From the NCBI GenBank assembly GCA_050633905.1, contig JBOEHJ010000084.1, positions 68,094 through 132,093 of the forward strand: a DNA stretch of 64,000 bases, given 5' to 3'. A program made the translations under genes and the position numbers. The stretch's first letter is position 1. Each line of letters starts with the position of its first letter. This stretch comes from JANQPX01 sp050633905 (GTDB taxonomy: Bacteria > Pseudomonadota > Alphaproteobacteria > Geminicoccales > Geminicoccaceae). Below, one piece after another: positions 34,223 through 43,863 of the stretch. A model generated the notes under the pieces. The model was not told the DNA's origin, did no database searches, and was given only the letters and a program-made list of their open reading frames with translations.

Positions 34223-35527
34223 TCAGTTCACGAATTTCGGCATCAGTAAGCGTGGTAGGGCAAGAATGAGGTCGGGTAATAAGATAATCAGTAGCAGGAC
34301 CAGCAACATCGGCACCAAAAGGATGGCAACATCTCGAAGCGCGTCGAGGACCTTGATCTTACCCACAGCACACGTGATCAGGAGACAGAGGCCGTAAGGC
34401 GGGGTTACTAGGCCGAAGGCGAGTGAGATCACGCCGATGATGGCGAAATGGATCGGATGCATGCCGACCGAGGTGGCAACCGGCCAAAGCACCGTGCCGA
34501 GAATAATAATCGCCGGAATGGCATCGATAAACATGCCAATTATCAAGAAGGCCGCCGCAATCATCATGCCCGTACCGACGATGCCGAGTCCCATCGCCTC
34601 GATCTCCGCGACCAGGGCTTTCGGGATCTGAAAGTATGCCAGCGCCCAACCGAATGCCGAGGCTGTCCCGATGCAAAACAACGAAATCGCGGCAAAGCGT
34701 GCACTGTCATAGAGAATCTTTGGCAATTCCGGCAACGCAATCGAGCGATAGATGAAAACGCCTAGGATCAACGAATAAACCACCGCAATCACCGACGCTT
34801 CGGTGGGCGTAAAAAACCCAAAAACAATACCGCCCACGATGATCAAGGGGGTCATCAAGGCCAGTGTTGCGCGCGCGACAGCGTCAACCAGCTCCTGAAA
34901 GGAGCTTTTGGCATAGATAGGATAACCATAGATTTTCGCATAGACATACACGGTGGCCATCATCGAAAGCGCGATCAGCATCCCTGGCACGACGCCTGCC
35001 AGGAACAGCCCGCCGATCGAGACGGACATTAGCCCACCCCAGACCACCATCAGGATCGAAGGCGGAATGATCACGCCCATGACCGAAGAGCAGGCGGTGA
35101 TCGCTACCGAAAAACGGATGTCGTAGCCCTGCTTTTTCATCTGAGGGATCAGGAGTGAACCGATGCCAGCAGCATCAGCGGTACTGGAGCCTGAGATCCC
35201 TGCAAACAGCATGCTAACCGTGACATTGATGTGGCCCAATCCGCCGGGGAAGTGACCGACCAAGGCTTGGGAGAGGCGAACCAGACGATCGGTGATACCG
35301 GCTGCGTTCATCAGATTGGCGGCGAGCAGAAAGAACGGCACGGCCAGGAGAACAAAGGCGTTATAGGATTTAAACATCTCCGCCAATAGGACGAAGGGCG
35401 TCAGGCGATCATCGATGAAGAACACCGGGATGCAAGCGAGACCGAGCGCAAACGCCACCGGCACACGCAGAACGACGAGGACGGCGAACGTCCCAAATAA
35501 AATCAGCGCAACGTCGCCAGGGCTCAT
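34223..35527 (-). CDS. dctM: TRAP transporter large permease DctM
   Basis: 434 residues, about 12 membrane helices, the usual size for the DctM/SiaM channel subunit. Family stretches: FAGISGSSTADAAGIGSLLIP, SSVMGVIIPPSILMVVWG and FGLVTPPYGLCLLITCAV. It uses a sodium gradient to drive substrate uptake with DctQ. The start overlaps the dctQ stop by 4 bp (ATGA). Third gene of a dctP-dctQ-dctM operon on the minus strand. Confidence 0.95.
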   Translation of the reverse strand: MSPGDVALILFGTFAVLVVLRVPVAFALGLACIPVFFIDDRLTPFVLLAEMFKSYNAFVLLAVPFFLLAANLMNAAGITDRLVRLSQALVGHFPGGLGHINVTVSMLFAGISGSSTADAAGIGSLLIPQMKKQGYDIRFSVAITACSSVMGVIIPPSILMVVWGGLMSVSIGGLFLAGVVPGMLIALSMMATVYVYAKIYGYPIYAKSSFQELVDAVARATLALMTPLIIVGGIVFGFFTPTEASVIAVVYSLILGVFIYRSIALPELPKILYDSARFAAISLFCIGTASAFGWALAYFQIPKALVAEIEAMGLGIVGTGMMIAAAFLIIGMFIDAIPAIIILGTVLWPVATSVGMHPIHFAIIGVISLAFGLVTPPYGLCLLITCAVGKIKVLDALRDVAILLVPMLLVLLLIILLPDLILALPRLLMPKFVN

Positions 35528-36036
35528 TCGGTCCTCGGGATTTCAGGGTCAGGCGGTGGTTTCTCGCCGCGCAAGATCTTGATGTCTTCGACGAATTTTT
35601 CGCCCAGGAACGCCAGCCAGGTGATCCCAGCCAGCGGCCAGGCAATGTAGATGGTCAGCATTGGGAGGCCAGCGATTTCAGAGCTCTGAATCGAACCGAA
35701 TTTGGCGAACTGGTAACCGTAGGTGACAAAGATTAGCGCCACGGCGAGCATGGCGACATGGGTAAACATTCGCAGCCAGGCATCCATCTTGGCGCTGATC
35801 TTCGGCAGCACATCGACATCGAAATGGCTGCCGTCCCGGACAGCGATCATCGCACCGATCATCACGATCCAGATAAAACAAAAGCGCGCAATCTCCTCAG
35901 TCCAGATATAGCGCGGGATGAGGCCCGTATAGCGTGACAGGATTTGCAGCACGACCGGGATGAGCAATCCCGTCATCAACACAGTCAGCAAGATCTGCAG
36001 CAAGCGATAATAGCCGCCGAGGATCTTGCTAAACAT
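35524..36036 (-). CDS. dctQ: TRAP transporter small permease DctQ
   Basis: 170 residues from the ATG at 36036, which has AGGG six bases upstream; a GTG at 36060 is also in frame. Four membrane helices with YTGLIPRYIWTEEIARFCFIW and RDGSHFDVDVLPK between them, as in the DctQ/YiaM family. It forms the membrane partner that supports DctM and docks the binding protein. Coupled to dctM by a 4-bp overlap. Confidence 0.92.
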   Translation of the reverse strand: MFSKILGGYYRLLQILLTVLMTGLLIPVVLQILSRYTGLIPRYIWTEEIARFCFIWIVMIGAMIAVRDGSHFDVDVLPKISAKMDAWLRMFTHVAMLAVALIFVTYGYQFAKFGSIQSSEIAGLPMLTIYIAWPLAGITWLAFLGEKFVEDIKILRGEKPPPDPEIPRTE

Positions 36037-36264
36037 CCCCTGCCCTAATTCCCATTCCACTCAGATGGAACACATGCACACCTTCTTCTCACCACGCTGC
36101 TCAATGATCACATTCAGGCCTAAACGGCCCTAGAGCCGAGGCTCCGCTCATCACTCTTGGCGAAAAGCAGATGCCCAGGATCACACGAACAAACAACTCT
36201 TACCGGTGGCACCCTGCATTGTTCAAACATCACCCATCAACCACGAGCGCTCCAACGTCAGGGT

Positions 36265-36293
36265 CCAGCGCCTCGCTGGCTGCGAGGCGCTGG
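36265..36293. promoter_or_regulatory. Stem-loop between dctP and dctQ
   Basis: CCAGCGCCTCG and CGAGGCGCTGG form a perfect 11-bp GC-rich stem with a 7-nt loop, 7 bp past the dctP stop. No T run follows on the minus strand. Stem-loops here commonly stabilise the binding-protein transcript or attenuate readthrough so that the binding protein is made in excess over the permease. Confidence 0.7.
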
Positions 36294-36299
36294 TTCTGA

Positions 36300-37298
36300 T
36301 CACTCGACGGCGTTGACGGCGTTGAGCACGTCCGTTGCACCGAGTTCTTCTGCGTAGGATTGTTTCACTGGCTCGGCGAGTTCGAGAAGGGAGGCGCGAT
36401 CGCCGAATTCGTGGGTGGTCAGCCAACCCTTTTCTTCCATTGCGGCAAGCTTCTCACTGTCCTGGGAGCTTTCGATCTCACGGCCGTAAGCCCCTGCTTC
36501 CTTCCCGGCTTTGAAGATGGCGGCTTGCAGATCTTCGGGCAATCTTGCCAAGGTCTTGCCGGAGAATGAAAGCGGCCGCACGGTGATCGCATGCTGGGTC
36601 AGGCCGATATGCGGGCCAACCTCATAGAACTTCATCTGCTCCACGCCCGCCGCCTCATTTTCGGCCGCCTCGATCACGCCTGTCTGGATCGCATTATAGA
36701 CCTCGCTATAGGCGATCACAGTCGGGGCCATTTTAATCGCCTCGAAGATGCGGGTCTGAATCGGTGCACCCATCACCCGGATCGGGACATCTTGAATATC
36801 GTCCATGGACGCGACCGGTTTGTTGACGATCAGATTGCGCGTACCACCACCGGCATAGCCGATTAAATGAACATCGGCCTTCTCAAGGATATCATCAGCG
36901 ATCGGCTGCAGCGCATCGCCATCCAAGACGGCGTTCCAGTGATCGAGATCGCGGAACAGGAAGGGCATATCCATCAATGGCGCTTTTGGCGAGAAGGTGG
37001 ACATATGGGAGGGCGCAACGATCGCATAGTCGACCGAGATCCCCTGGCTCATATAGGCGAAATAGTCCTTTTCCAAACCAAGCTCGCTGTTGAGATGGAG
37101 GGTAAACTCGATCTCATCAGGCCCCTGGTAATATTCCTTAACCAGTTCTTCGAACTTGCGCATCGTCATGGTGTAGACGTGGCTTTCGTCAAATTGACTG
37201 GCGCCGCTAAGGCTGATGGTTTCGGCCTGCGCTGCAGTGCTCACAAGTGCCAGAGCCGCGGCTGCGACTGAAGTCTTAATGAGGCCTCGCATCATCAC
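36300..37298 (-). CDS. dctP: TRAP transporter solute-binding protein DctP
   Basis: 332 residues, signal peptide ending AAQAE. Typical DctP/TeaA features: VYTMTMRKFEELV, ELGLEKDYFAYMSQG, and the conserved Arg-bearing strand IRVMGAPIQTRIFEAI that clamps a carboxylate ligand, followed by SEVYNAIQTGVIEAAENE. The ligand is thus probably an organic acid, not further defined. It is separated from dctQ by 263 bp containing the strong stem-loop. Confidence 0.94.
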   Translation of the reverse strand: MMMRGLIKTSVAAAALALVSTAAQAETISLSGASQFDESHVYTMTMRKFEELVKEYYQGPDEIEFTLHLNSELGLEKDYFAYMSQGISVDYAIVAPSHMSTFSPKAPLMDMPFLFRDLDHWNAVLDGDALQPIADDILEKADVHLIGYAGGGTRNLIVNKPVASMDDIQDVPIRVMGAPIQTRIFEAIKMAPTVIAYSEVYNAIQTGVIEAAENEAAGVEQMKFYEVGPHIGLTQHAITVRPLSFSGKTLARLPEDLQAAIFKAGKEAGAYGREIESSQDSEKLAAMEEKGWLTTHEFGDRASLLELAEPVKQSYAEELGATDVLNAVNAVE

Positions 37299-37399
37299 TC
37301 TCCCTGATGTCGTTATTAGGCCGGCGTTCTACGACGCCAGCTTCTAACGATCACTATAGGGCAAATTTATCGACAAGAAAGGCAGGATCGATCTGCGTC

Positions 37400-38380
37400 T
37401 CAGGCGGCGCCGAAATTGGTACCATAGAGTGCGGCCAAATCGGAAAGGCCCTCTGCGGGTATCGGGCCCTTGTCGGCGGCTGCGATCGCCTGCTCCAGAT
37501 GATCCAGTTCGGCCATGCCGACAACGATGCAGGAGAGATCCGGATTGGCGAGAGAAAACCGCAACGCCGTCTGAGCGCGTGTACCGTATTGATCACCAAG
37601 CTTGTCGAAGACGGCCTTAGCGCGCCTTGCCTCAAGCGGCAGATCCGCATCCGGGATGATCTGGATTTCACGGCCATGACGTTCATCGGTCGCAAGCGCG
37701 CCGGAAGCCAGCACGCGAATATTCATCACCGCCACATCATGCGCCTTGCAGGCCTCGATCAGCGGGCCGAGATTATGGCCAGACCAACCGGCGGGCATCA
37801 CCTGGCCAGCACTCGGGTTCAGCATGTTGTAATAGATCTGAGCACTGTCGAAACGATCACTCTCGATGACCTGCTTAACCGCACTCGACTGGCCAAGGCC
37901 GGTGATGCCTGTGAACTTAGTAACACCCGCCTCGCGCAGCCGATCCAAGATGTCAGCGACACCATGCTCACCGAGGACGTGGTCGAGCCCAATCATCGCC
38001 TCGTCGCTTGTCGGTCCGATCCGGTTATGCAGCTGCACGAGATCGACGTTGTCCCGCTGCAGACGCTTGAGGCTAGCTTCAAGGCTTCGCTCGATCTGGC
38101 CGCCCAAGTCGTCCAGCTTAGCCAAATCAAGCCGGAACTTGGTGGCGAGATAAGGTGTTTGGTCAACCTCGTTTAGAATCCATCCCAGCGCTTCTTCGGA
38201 CTGGCCATCGCCATAGCTCGACGCCGTATCAATGAAATTGATCCCCGCATCGAGTGCGCGGCGCACTGCCTTGACTTTGATTTCGTCGCTTTGGTGGATC
38301 AGAAGACCGCCGACCCAGCCACCACCGAAAACCAGCTCCGAAACCTCCAACTCGGTCCGTCCAAAACGCCGCTTTTGCAT
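37400..38380 (-). CDS. Aldo/keto reductase
   Basis: 326 residues, TIM-barrel NADPH-type oxidoreductase. The catalytic tetrad is complete: D51 (FIDTASSYG), Y56, K81 (ATKFRL) and H118 (VQLHNR). Overall similarity is to D-threo-aldose/L-fucose dehydrogenase-like members. It lies about 100 bp upstream of dctP on the same strand, so it might act on the transported substrate, but there is no direct evidence. Substrate unknown. Confidence 0.9.
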   Translation of the reverse strand: MQKRRFGRTELEVSELVFGGGWVGGLLIHQSDEIKVKAVRRALDAGINFIDTASSYGDGQSEEALGWILNEVDQTPYLATKFRLDLAKLDDLGGQIERSLEASLKRLQRDNVDLVQLHNRIGPTSDEAMIGLDHVLGEHGVADILDRLREAGVTKFTGITGLGQSSAVKQVIESDRFDSAQIYYNMLNPSAGQVMPAGWSGHNLGPLIEACKAHDVAVMNIRVLASGALATDERHGREIQIIPDADLPLEARRAKAVFDKLGDQYGTRAQTALRFSLANPDLSCIVVGMAELDHLEQAIAAADKGPIPAEGLSDLAALYGTNFGAA

Positions 38381-38445
38381 CGCTTAGCTCCTCAAGACCA
38401 ATCAAATTCTAGCAAGTCAACCAAGTCGCGCTGCGACCGCAGTCA

Positions 38446-39066
38446 TCAAGTAACGGGAATCATGACGTGGTTTTGAAAGGCCGAGCGTGCTTGTAACCGC
38501 TCGTACCAGGCTTCGACATGGGGAAGCGAAGGCCGTTTGATCGGTAGGCTGGAATAGCGATAGAAGGCAGCGCCAAGGGGGATATCGCCCATGGTCAGCC
38601 CATCGCCAAGCATGAACGCCTTTCCGGCGAGATGATCGTTCAGAAGCTGCCAGACGCCGCCTACGTCTTCGGCAGCTTTCTCGATCGCCGCCATATCGCG
38701 ATCCACTTCTTTGGTGCGAATCAAGCCCCAAAAACAGACATGGAGATGGGGTAAGACGGTGGTGATCTTCCAATCCATCCAGCGATCAGCGATCGATCGT
38801 TCCGCCGGATCACTGGGCCAAAGTCCGCCGGCACCGTAGCTGGCAGCGATGTAGCGAAGACAGGCATGCGACTCCCAGATAATCGTGGAACCATCCTCCA
38901 CAACCGGGATCTTGCGGTTGGGGTTCATCTTGATGTAGTCGTCCGTATCAAGCCCGCCAAACGCCCCGCCGACATCGACCCGCTCATGGTCGAGACCAAG
39001 CTCGCCGATAGCCCACATGACCTTTTGCACATTGATCGAGTTCGGTCGTCCCCAGATCTTCAGCAT
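38446..39066 (-). CDS. Glutathione S-transferase family protein
   Basis: 206 residues. Thioredoxin-like N-terminus LKIWGRPNSINVQKVMWAI, with NSINVQ placing a serine at the usual active-site position, KIPVVEDG cis-proline loop, and WESHACLRYIA glutathione gamma-glutamyl contact, followed by a helical domain. Sequence is of the bacterial beta/theta-like GST class. Substrate unknown. Neighbouring aldo/keto reductase lies 66 bp downstream on the same strand. Confidence 0.9.
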   Translation of the reverse strand: MLKIWGRPNSINVQKVMWAIGELGLDHERVDVGGAFGGLDTDDYIKMNPNRKIPVVEDGSTIIWESHACLRYIAASYGAGGLWPSDPAERSIADRWMDWKITTVLPHLHVCFWGLIRTKEVDRDMAAIEKAAEDVGGVWQLLNDHLAGKAFMLGDGLTMGDIPLGAAFYRYSSLPIKRPSLPHVEAWYERLQARSAFQNHVMIPVT

Positions 39067-39142
39067 CTTTTCTCCTACTTACTCGATGGGTCCTTGATGC
39101 GCCAAACGCTTCTCAAGAGACCAACGAAGCCATCATGTCTCC

Positions 39143-39838
39143 TCAGCCATCCGGGCTCGCGAGGAAGGACAGCATGTCGGTATCGCGGATTAACAATGTT
39201 CGCCCGCGGCGCTCGACCACGCCGGTATTTGTCAGCTGGCCAAGGGCCCGCGCGACCGTTTCGCGGGTCGCACCAACCTTACTTGCCAGATCATGTTGTG
39301 TCGGCAGCGGGTTGATCATTGCCCCCTCGCCCGACGGATTATCTTCGCAAAGCCTGAGCAACTCTCGATAGACCCGCTGCACGGCCCCAACCGTACTGAG
39401 CTCGGCGATGCGCTCATTGGTATTGCGGATGATCCCTGTAAATTGCCGGAGCAGGCGGAACGCAATCGCCCCGTGGTTCTCGACCAGATCGACGAATTCC
39501 TCGGCTGGGAAAACAGCGACCGTACAGGCCGAAATCGCAACCACTGATGCCGAGCGCGTCATGCCATCGATCGCGGCAATCTCGCCCACATGCCCGCCCG
39601 CGTGAATATGGGCGAAAGCGGTTTCCCGACCACTTGCGGAGTAATTGACAACCCGCACCTCACCATTGCAGATAAACAGCACGTCGCGGGATGAGCTATC
39701 CCGATCAAGGATCTGTTCGCCGCTGCTGAACCGTCGCCAAGCACAGCGCTTGACGATGGATTGACGTTCCTCCTCCGTCAATGAGCCCAAGAGCTCAATG
39801 TTGTCGAGCCGTCCTTCATTCGAGGCAACCACGCCCAT
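39143..39838 (-). CDS. Crp/Fnr-family transcriptional regulator
   Basis: 231 residues. N-terminal cyclic-nucleotide-type beta-roll with GGHVGEIAAIDGMTRSASVVA close to the cAMP-binding consensus (Gly-Glu then Arg-Ser), so it may bind a cyclic nucleotide; long dimer helix; C-terminal winged helix with PTQHDLASKVGATRETVARAL as the DNA-reading helix. No N-terminal cysteine cluster, so not an oxygen-sensing Fnr. Single gene upstream of the GST on the same strand, 76 bp away. Targets unknown. Confidence 0.92.
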   Translation of the reverse strand: MGVVASNEGRLDNIELLGSLTEEERQSIVKRCAWRRFSSGEQILDRDSSSRDVLFICNGEVRVVNYSASGRETAFAHIHAGGHVGEIAAIDGMTRSASVVAISACTVAVFPAEEFVDLVENHGAIAFRLLRQFTGIIRNTNERIAELSTVGAVQRVYRELLRLCEDNPSGEGAMINPLPTQHDLASKVGATRETVARALGQLTNTGVVERRGRTLLIRDTDMLSFLASPDG

Positions 39839-40146
39839 CTCCGACCGCTATAGGCCCCCTATGCCGATGAGATATTAGTTGCTCATCAAGCCGACCGTTT
39901 CTTGCATGAAGAAAGCATCGTAGCCGATTGGATGCATGTCGGCCATTGTCCGAGAGATGCTGGCTGTTTTTCTACTGATAGGATACCGGATAGATGAGGC
40001 GTTCTATCGTTCCCACTCTCAAGGCATCCGAATTCTTGGCCAAGCGACATGCCGTCAACAACGCTTACGCCCCTGGCCTTCAATGCCAGGCGGCAAACCA
40101 TCGATCTTGGCAAGATCCGCAAAAATCTCATGATGCGGCCAGGCCT
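39839..40146. other. Intergenic region upstream of Crp/Fnr gene
   Basis: 308 bp. At its right end (40127-40149, minus strand) the sequence after the DUF4340 stop, TAGAGGCCTGGCCGCATCATG, resembles the dispersed stop-adjacent motif at about 15 of 22 positions. No gene or clear promoter seen. Confidence 0.4.
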
Positions 40147-41202
40147 CTAGGAGGTTCCGTCGGCCTGATCCACCCATGAATCGCGCGGTTTGGTAAGGCG
40201 CAGGAACAGGGATTGGTTGATCTGATAGGCCCATCCCTGGGTTTTATTATTCAGGCTCTCAACCTGCTGCTTGACGGTATCTGGGACCGTCTCGCCTGCA
40301 GGCAAAACAGCGTTCTTTGCCGTGAACGTGGCCCAGGGCTCATCCTCGATCAGGACCATTTCAACCGTCAAATCGAAACCATCGAGCGTGGTGACCCTCG
40401 CGGTATGAACCGTCTCCGGCCATGTGATTTCCGTCCGCGGCTTGACGCGCGCAAAGATGACCCGGGTCATGGCGCTCGCGAGCTGATCGAGCTCCGCATC
40501 CTCCTTGATCGTTTCGCCTTCAGCTAAACTCTCCATGGCAAGGTCAGCGTCTTTGGCCCCTCTCGAGACGATATAGGCATTGCCTTCAGTGGACGTGACC
40601 TCGATCCTCGCAACCTGGTCGTCAGGAATTTCAACGATCAGCTGATCGAGCCAGTTCTCGACTTCCGGCTCCAGCTCGAAACCGCCTGATGCCAGCCAGC
40701 TCTGCTCTTCGCCCAGCCTTCGGATATAGGTCCCGGATGGCTGCGTCCCGGTCAGGCGAAAGAGCCGCTTGCCGATCAGTGTTTCAGCCAGAATATTGCC
40801 CTGGTCATCTTCGAGACGGATCAGACGCGAATTCGCCTCCTCGCCAAAATCCTCGACGTCAAGCCGCTCATAGCGTCCTTGGCTTGCGGTTTTCGCTTCG
40901 ATCAGGCGCATGTCGTTCAGTTGCCGGACCAGCTTGCTGATCTTGTCCGAAGCGGCGGGATACTCAAAAGCATCCGGCGCATTCCAGGTCCCAGGCGAGG
41001 TCCTGACCAGAACGACACTGCCGTCTTTGGTCTGGATCGTCACCTTGGCAACCGCATCGGGATTGGCGCGCAGGCTTGGAAAGGCCGGCTCATCGACATA
41101 GGCGACCGGTGCCGTGGACGGCTGGTTCAAAACAGTCACCACCGCGCCGATGGTCGTCAAGAGCGTCACCGCGGCGAGCCCGAGAAAACTCTTGGGTGTC
41201 AT
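40147..41202 (-). CDS. DUF4340 protein of a Gld-like ABC export operon
   Basis: 351 residues: one N-terminal membrane helix (about 5-25) and a large periplasmic region of the DUF4340 type, with a duplicated beta-rich pattern (VAKVTIQTKDGSVVLVR; VARIEVTSTEGNAYIV). It is the last gene of a four-gene minus-strand operon after the GldG-like protein, 17 bp away, with GGAGAA before the ATG. The family always accompanies this ABC system; its action is unknown but it may bind the exported substrate. Confidence 0.85.
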   Translation of the reverse strand: MTPKSFLGLAAVTLLTTIGAVVTVLNQPSTAPVAYVDEPAFPSLRANPDAVAKVTIQTKDGSVVLVRTSPGTWNAPDAFEYPAASDKISKLVRQLNDMRLIEAKTASQGRYERLDVEDFGEEANSRLIRLEDDQGNILAETLIGKRLFRLTGTQPSGTYIRRLGEEQSWLASGGFELEPEVENWLDQLIVEIPDDQVARIEVTSTEGNAYIVSRGAKDADLAMESLAEGETIKEDAELDQLASAMTRVIFARVKPRTEITWPETVHTARVTTLDGFDLTVEMVLIEDEPWATFTAKNAVLPAGETVPDTVKQQVESLNNKTQGWAYQINQSLFLRLTKPRDSWVDQADGTS

Positions 41203-41219
41203 GTCTTTTTCTCCAAGTC

Positions 41220-43112
41220 TTACTCGCTCGGGGTTGCCGCAAAGCGCCAGGTGCGCATCTGCCGGAACAAGGCGAGGCCGATCGCAAAGAGCGCGATCAC
41301 CAACGGCACGGCCCAGATATTGATGAACTTCAGCTTGGTTGCCAGCGCCTCGACATCCTGATGGAGCGATCGTTGCACGCCACGCAATTCCTGACGAAGA
41401 CCGATCATCTCAGCGCGGAAATTTTCAATCTCGCCTTGCTGGTCGGCGGTCAGGATCACCCCTGACTGCTGCTCGTCGCCCTGCAGTTTTTGGATATTGC
41501 TCTGCGCTTCCTCGATCTTGGTGAGAAGCTCTTGCTCCTTGGATCTGAACTTTTGCTCCGCATCCTGCGCCATCTGATCGACCACCTGGAAGGGGCGAAC
41601 GCTCAGACCACGGCCGCGCAGGCTGATGAGGCTTTGACTGCCGGCCAGAAACTCGAGCGCATTCACGGCGAAATCCGCATTATTGGCAATCGGCACGGTG
41701 ACACGCTGGCCAAGCATCTCCTGCTGACGAACCCAGTTTTGCTCATGGAGCATATCGGCATCAGCCATCAGGATCATGCTGAGCGGTGCAACCGCCTCGC
41801 TTCGATGTGCGGCGGCTAGCTCCTCATCGGCGCCCTCTGGGGGACCATCGGGAAAAGCGCTGCTGATAGGCCCCGTGACCTTGGCTGCGAGGGTATAGAT
41901 CTCGCCGGTCGGGGCAAAGTCTGCAATCAGCTTTGCGGGATCGGGGGCGACCTTGAGCGGCTCGGCATCGATCTCCATCGCCTGGGTCGACGAGGTGATC
42001 AACGGCTCGATCGTGGTCGTAGCACCTTCACGCAGCCGGATCGATCCGGCACTGTTAAGCGTGATCTGCTGCAATTCAGCAGTTACCACCTCGTTCTCTG
42101 AGAAGTTGTCTTCGCCCAGCGCAAGCCAGGGCAGATAGCGCACAGCAGCTTGACGACCATTGACCCGAGCACCGACCCGCTGCGCGGTGACCGCATCGCC
42201 GATAACCTTGTCGCCGGGGATCTCGATCCCCCAAGCTGCGAACAGCGGCTCCAGGGCTTGAACGGCATCCCCGCCAGGCTGCGCGAACTGGTTGCCGCCG
42301 CCGATCATCGATTCGGCCAACGGATCTGCCAAGGCAAAAATGCGTCCCCCGCCCATCACGAACTGATCGATCGCATACAGGCTCGGCTCATCCAAGTTCT
42401 GTGGTTGGGCAAGCAGCAGGACGTCGAATTCCTCGTCAATCTTCTTGTGATTGGCACCGAGAAACCGCACATCGAAGAACTGGAACATCGCTTCCAGCAC
42501 CAGCCAAGGCTGGCCCTGATTGAATTGCGATCCCATCAACGGCAAATCGCCGAGGATGCCGACCACCGGCTTATCAGGATTGCCGAGATCGTAGATCATG
42601 CGGGTTAGATCATATTCGAGAAAGTCGGCGCGCTCCGGCGCCAGATAGGCCATGACCTCGTTGTCATCGGTGGTGTTGCGTCCGGAAATGCCGAAATAGG
42701 CCAACACGCCATCTTCGGAGATTGGCAGCCCGCGCAGGCCCTCGGCAACCGCCAGATCTTCCTCCGGCGAAAAGGGTTCGGGATCCAGCCTTTCAAGTCG
42801 GACCTGACCGCCTGAGAGCCGTTGATACTCGGCGAGCAGCTCGCGCACGCGGCCGGCATGGGTCGAGAAATAGGCACCGAGATTGTCAAGCTCCGCACTG
42901 TAATAGAAACGAAGATCGATCGGCTCATCAACCTCAGCCAGAACACTCCTAGTCCCGTCCGACAAGGTGTAGAGCTGCTCGGCAGTCAGATCGATCCGGG
43001 ATGATGTGAGAAGATTGCGGGCGAGCAAATTCGCCGTGAAGAAAAGGATAATTGCAAGCCCGATACCGATCCAGGTCAAGCGGCCACGATCCATGGTCGT
43101 TAGAAATTTCAC
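41220..43112 (-). CDS. GldG-like ABC-type auxiliary transport protein
   Basis: 630 residues from a GTG with GGGAG seven bases upstream. N-terminal membrane helix, a long periplasmic domain of the GldG/IFT52-like type (LTAEQLYTLSDGTRSVL, FYYSAELDNLG, GDLPLMGSQFNQGQPW), a coiled-coil (about 515-590, EQKFRSKEQELLTKIEEA) and a C-terminal membrane helix. In Bacteroidetes GldA/F/G serve gliding, but in Proteobacteria the homologues are of unknown export role. Starts 2 bp after the permease stop, so translation is coupled. Confidence 0.88.
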   Translation of the reverse strand: MKFLTTMDRGRLTWIGIGLAIILFFTANLLARNLLTSSRIDLTAEQLYTLSDGTRSVLAEVDEPIDLRFYYSAELDNLGAYFSTHAGRVRELLAEYQRLSGGQVRLERLDPEPFSPEEDLAVAEGLRGLPISEDGVLAYFGISGRNTTDDNEVMAYLAPERADFLEYDLTRMIYDLGNPDKPVVGILGDLPLMGSQFNQGQPWLVLEAMFQFFDVRFLGANHKKIDEEFDVLLLAQPQNLDEPSLYAIDQFVMGGGRIFALADPLAESMIGGGNQFAQPGGDAVQALEPLFAAWGIEIPGDKVIGDAVTAQRVGARVNGRQAAVRYLPWLALGEDNFSENEVVTAELQQITLNSAGSIRLREGATTTIEPLITSSTQAMEIDAEPLKVAPDPAKLIADFAPTGEIYTLAAKVTGPISSAFPDGPPEGADEELAAAHRSEAVAPLSMILMADADMLHEQNWVRQQEMLGQRVTVPIANNADFAVNALEFLAGSQSLISLRGRGLSVRPFQVVDQMAQDAEQKFRSKEQELLTKIEEAQSNIQKLQGDEQQSGVILTADQQGEIENFRAEMIGLRQELRGVQRSLHQDVEALATKLKFINIWAVPLVIALFAIGLALFRQMRTWRFAATPSE

Positions 43113-43114
43113 CT

Positions 43115-43849
43115 CTAAGCTCCCTTCTTGAGGTCGACCACGGCGACGTTGATAAACAGGCTGATCGCGATCAATGAGCCGAACAGGATGAGATGGCGCA
43201 CATCGATCACGCCTTCGGTGATGGCATTGAACGAGGTCAAGAGGCTCAGATTGGTCACCGTCTCGATCACCGCATCAGAAGCCCAACCCTTGAAGAGGGC
43301 CTGCACGATCTCGACACCGCTCATCATGAACAGGAAACAGACCGCAGCAGCGAGGACGAAGGCGATGACCTGATTCTTGGTTAGCGCCGATATCGCCGTG
43401 CTGATCGCAAGCATGCCGCCGGCCAGAAGCCAGCTCCCGATATAGCCTGCGAAAATGATCCCGTTATCGGGGTTACCCAGATAATTGACGGTAAGCCACA
43501 TCGGAAAGGTCAGCGTCAAGGCGATGCCGATAAAGAGCCAGGCGGCGAGAAACTTGCCGACGACGGCTTCGGTGGTGGTGATCGGCAAGGTGGTCAGGAA
43601 CTCGATCGTGCCGGTGCGTCGCTCTTCTGCCCAAAGCCGCATGCCGATGGCTGGCACGAGGAAAAGATAGAGCCAGGGATGCCAGCTGAAGAAGCTGGAA
43701 AGGTCGGCGCGGCCGCGCTCAAGCCAGCTCCCGATATAGAAAGTCATCCCGCCACAAAGAGCGAGAAAGATGACGATGAACACATAGGCCAGCGGTGATC
43801 CGAAATAGCCGCCAAGCTCACGTCTGGTGATGGTTAGGATTGAACGCAT
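43115..43849 (-). CDS. ABC-2 type permease (GldF-like)
   Basis: 244 residues with six membrane helices in the ABC-2 pattern. ITRRELGGYFGSPLAYVFI at the start and LWAEERRTGTIEFLTTLPITTTEAVVGKF in the first large loop (written here in pieces: EERRTGTIEFLTTLP) are typical of GldF/NosY-type permeases. It partners the ATPase encoded 14 bp upstream and the GldG-like protein downstream. Probably moves lipid, polysaccharide or another envelope component outward; substrate not known. Confidence 0.92.
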   Translation of the reverse strand: MRSILTITRRELGGYFGSPLAYVFIVIFLALCGGMTFYIGSWLERGRADLSSFFSWHPWLYLFLVPAIGMRLWAEERRTGTIEFLTTLPITTTEAVVGKFLAAWLFIGIALTLTFPMWLTVNYLGNPDNGIIFAGYIGSWLLAGGMLAISTAISALTKNQVIAFVLAAAVCFLFMMSGVEIVQALFKGWASDAVIETVTNLSLLTSFNAITEGVIDVRHLILFGSLIAISLFINVAVVDLKKGA

Positions 43850-43863
43850 GGTTTCCGCTTCCG

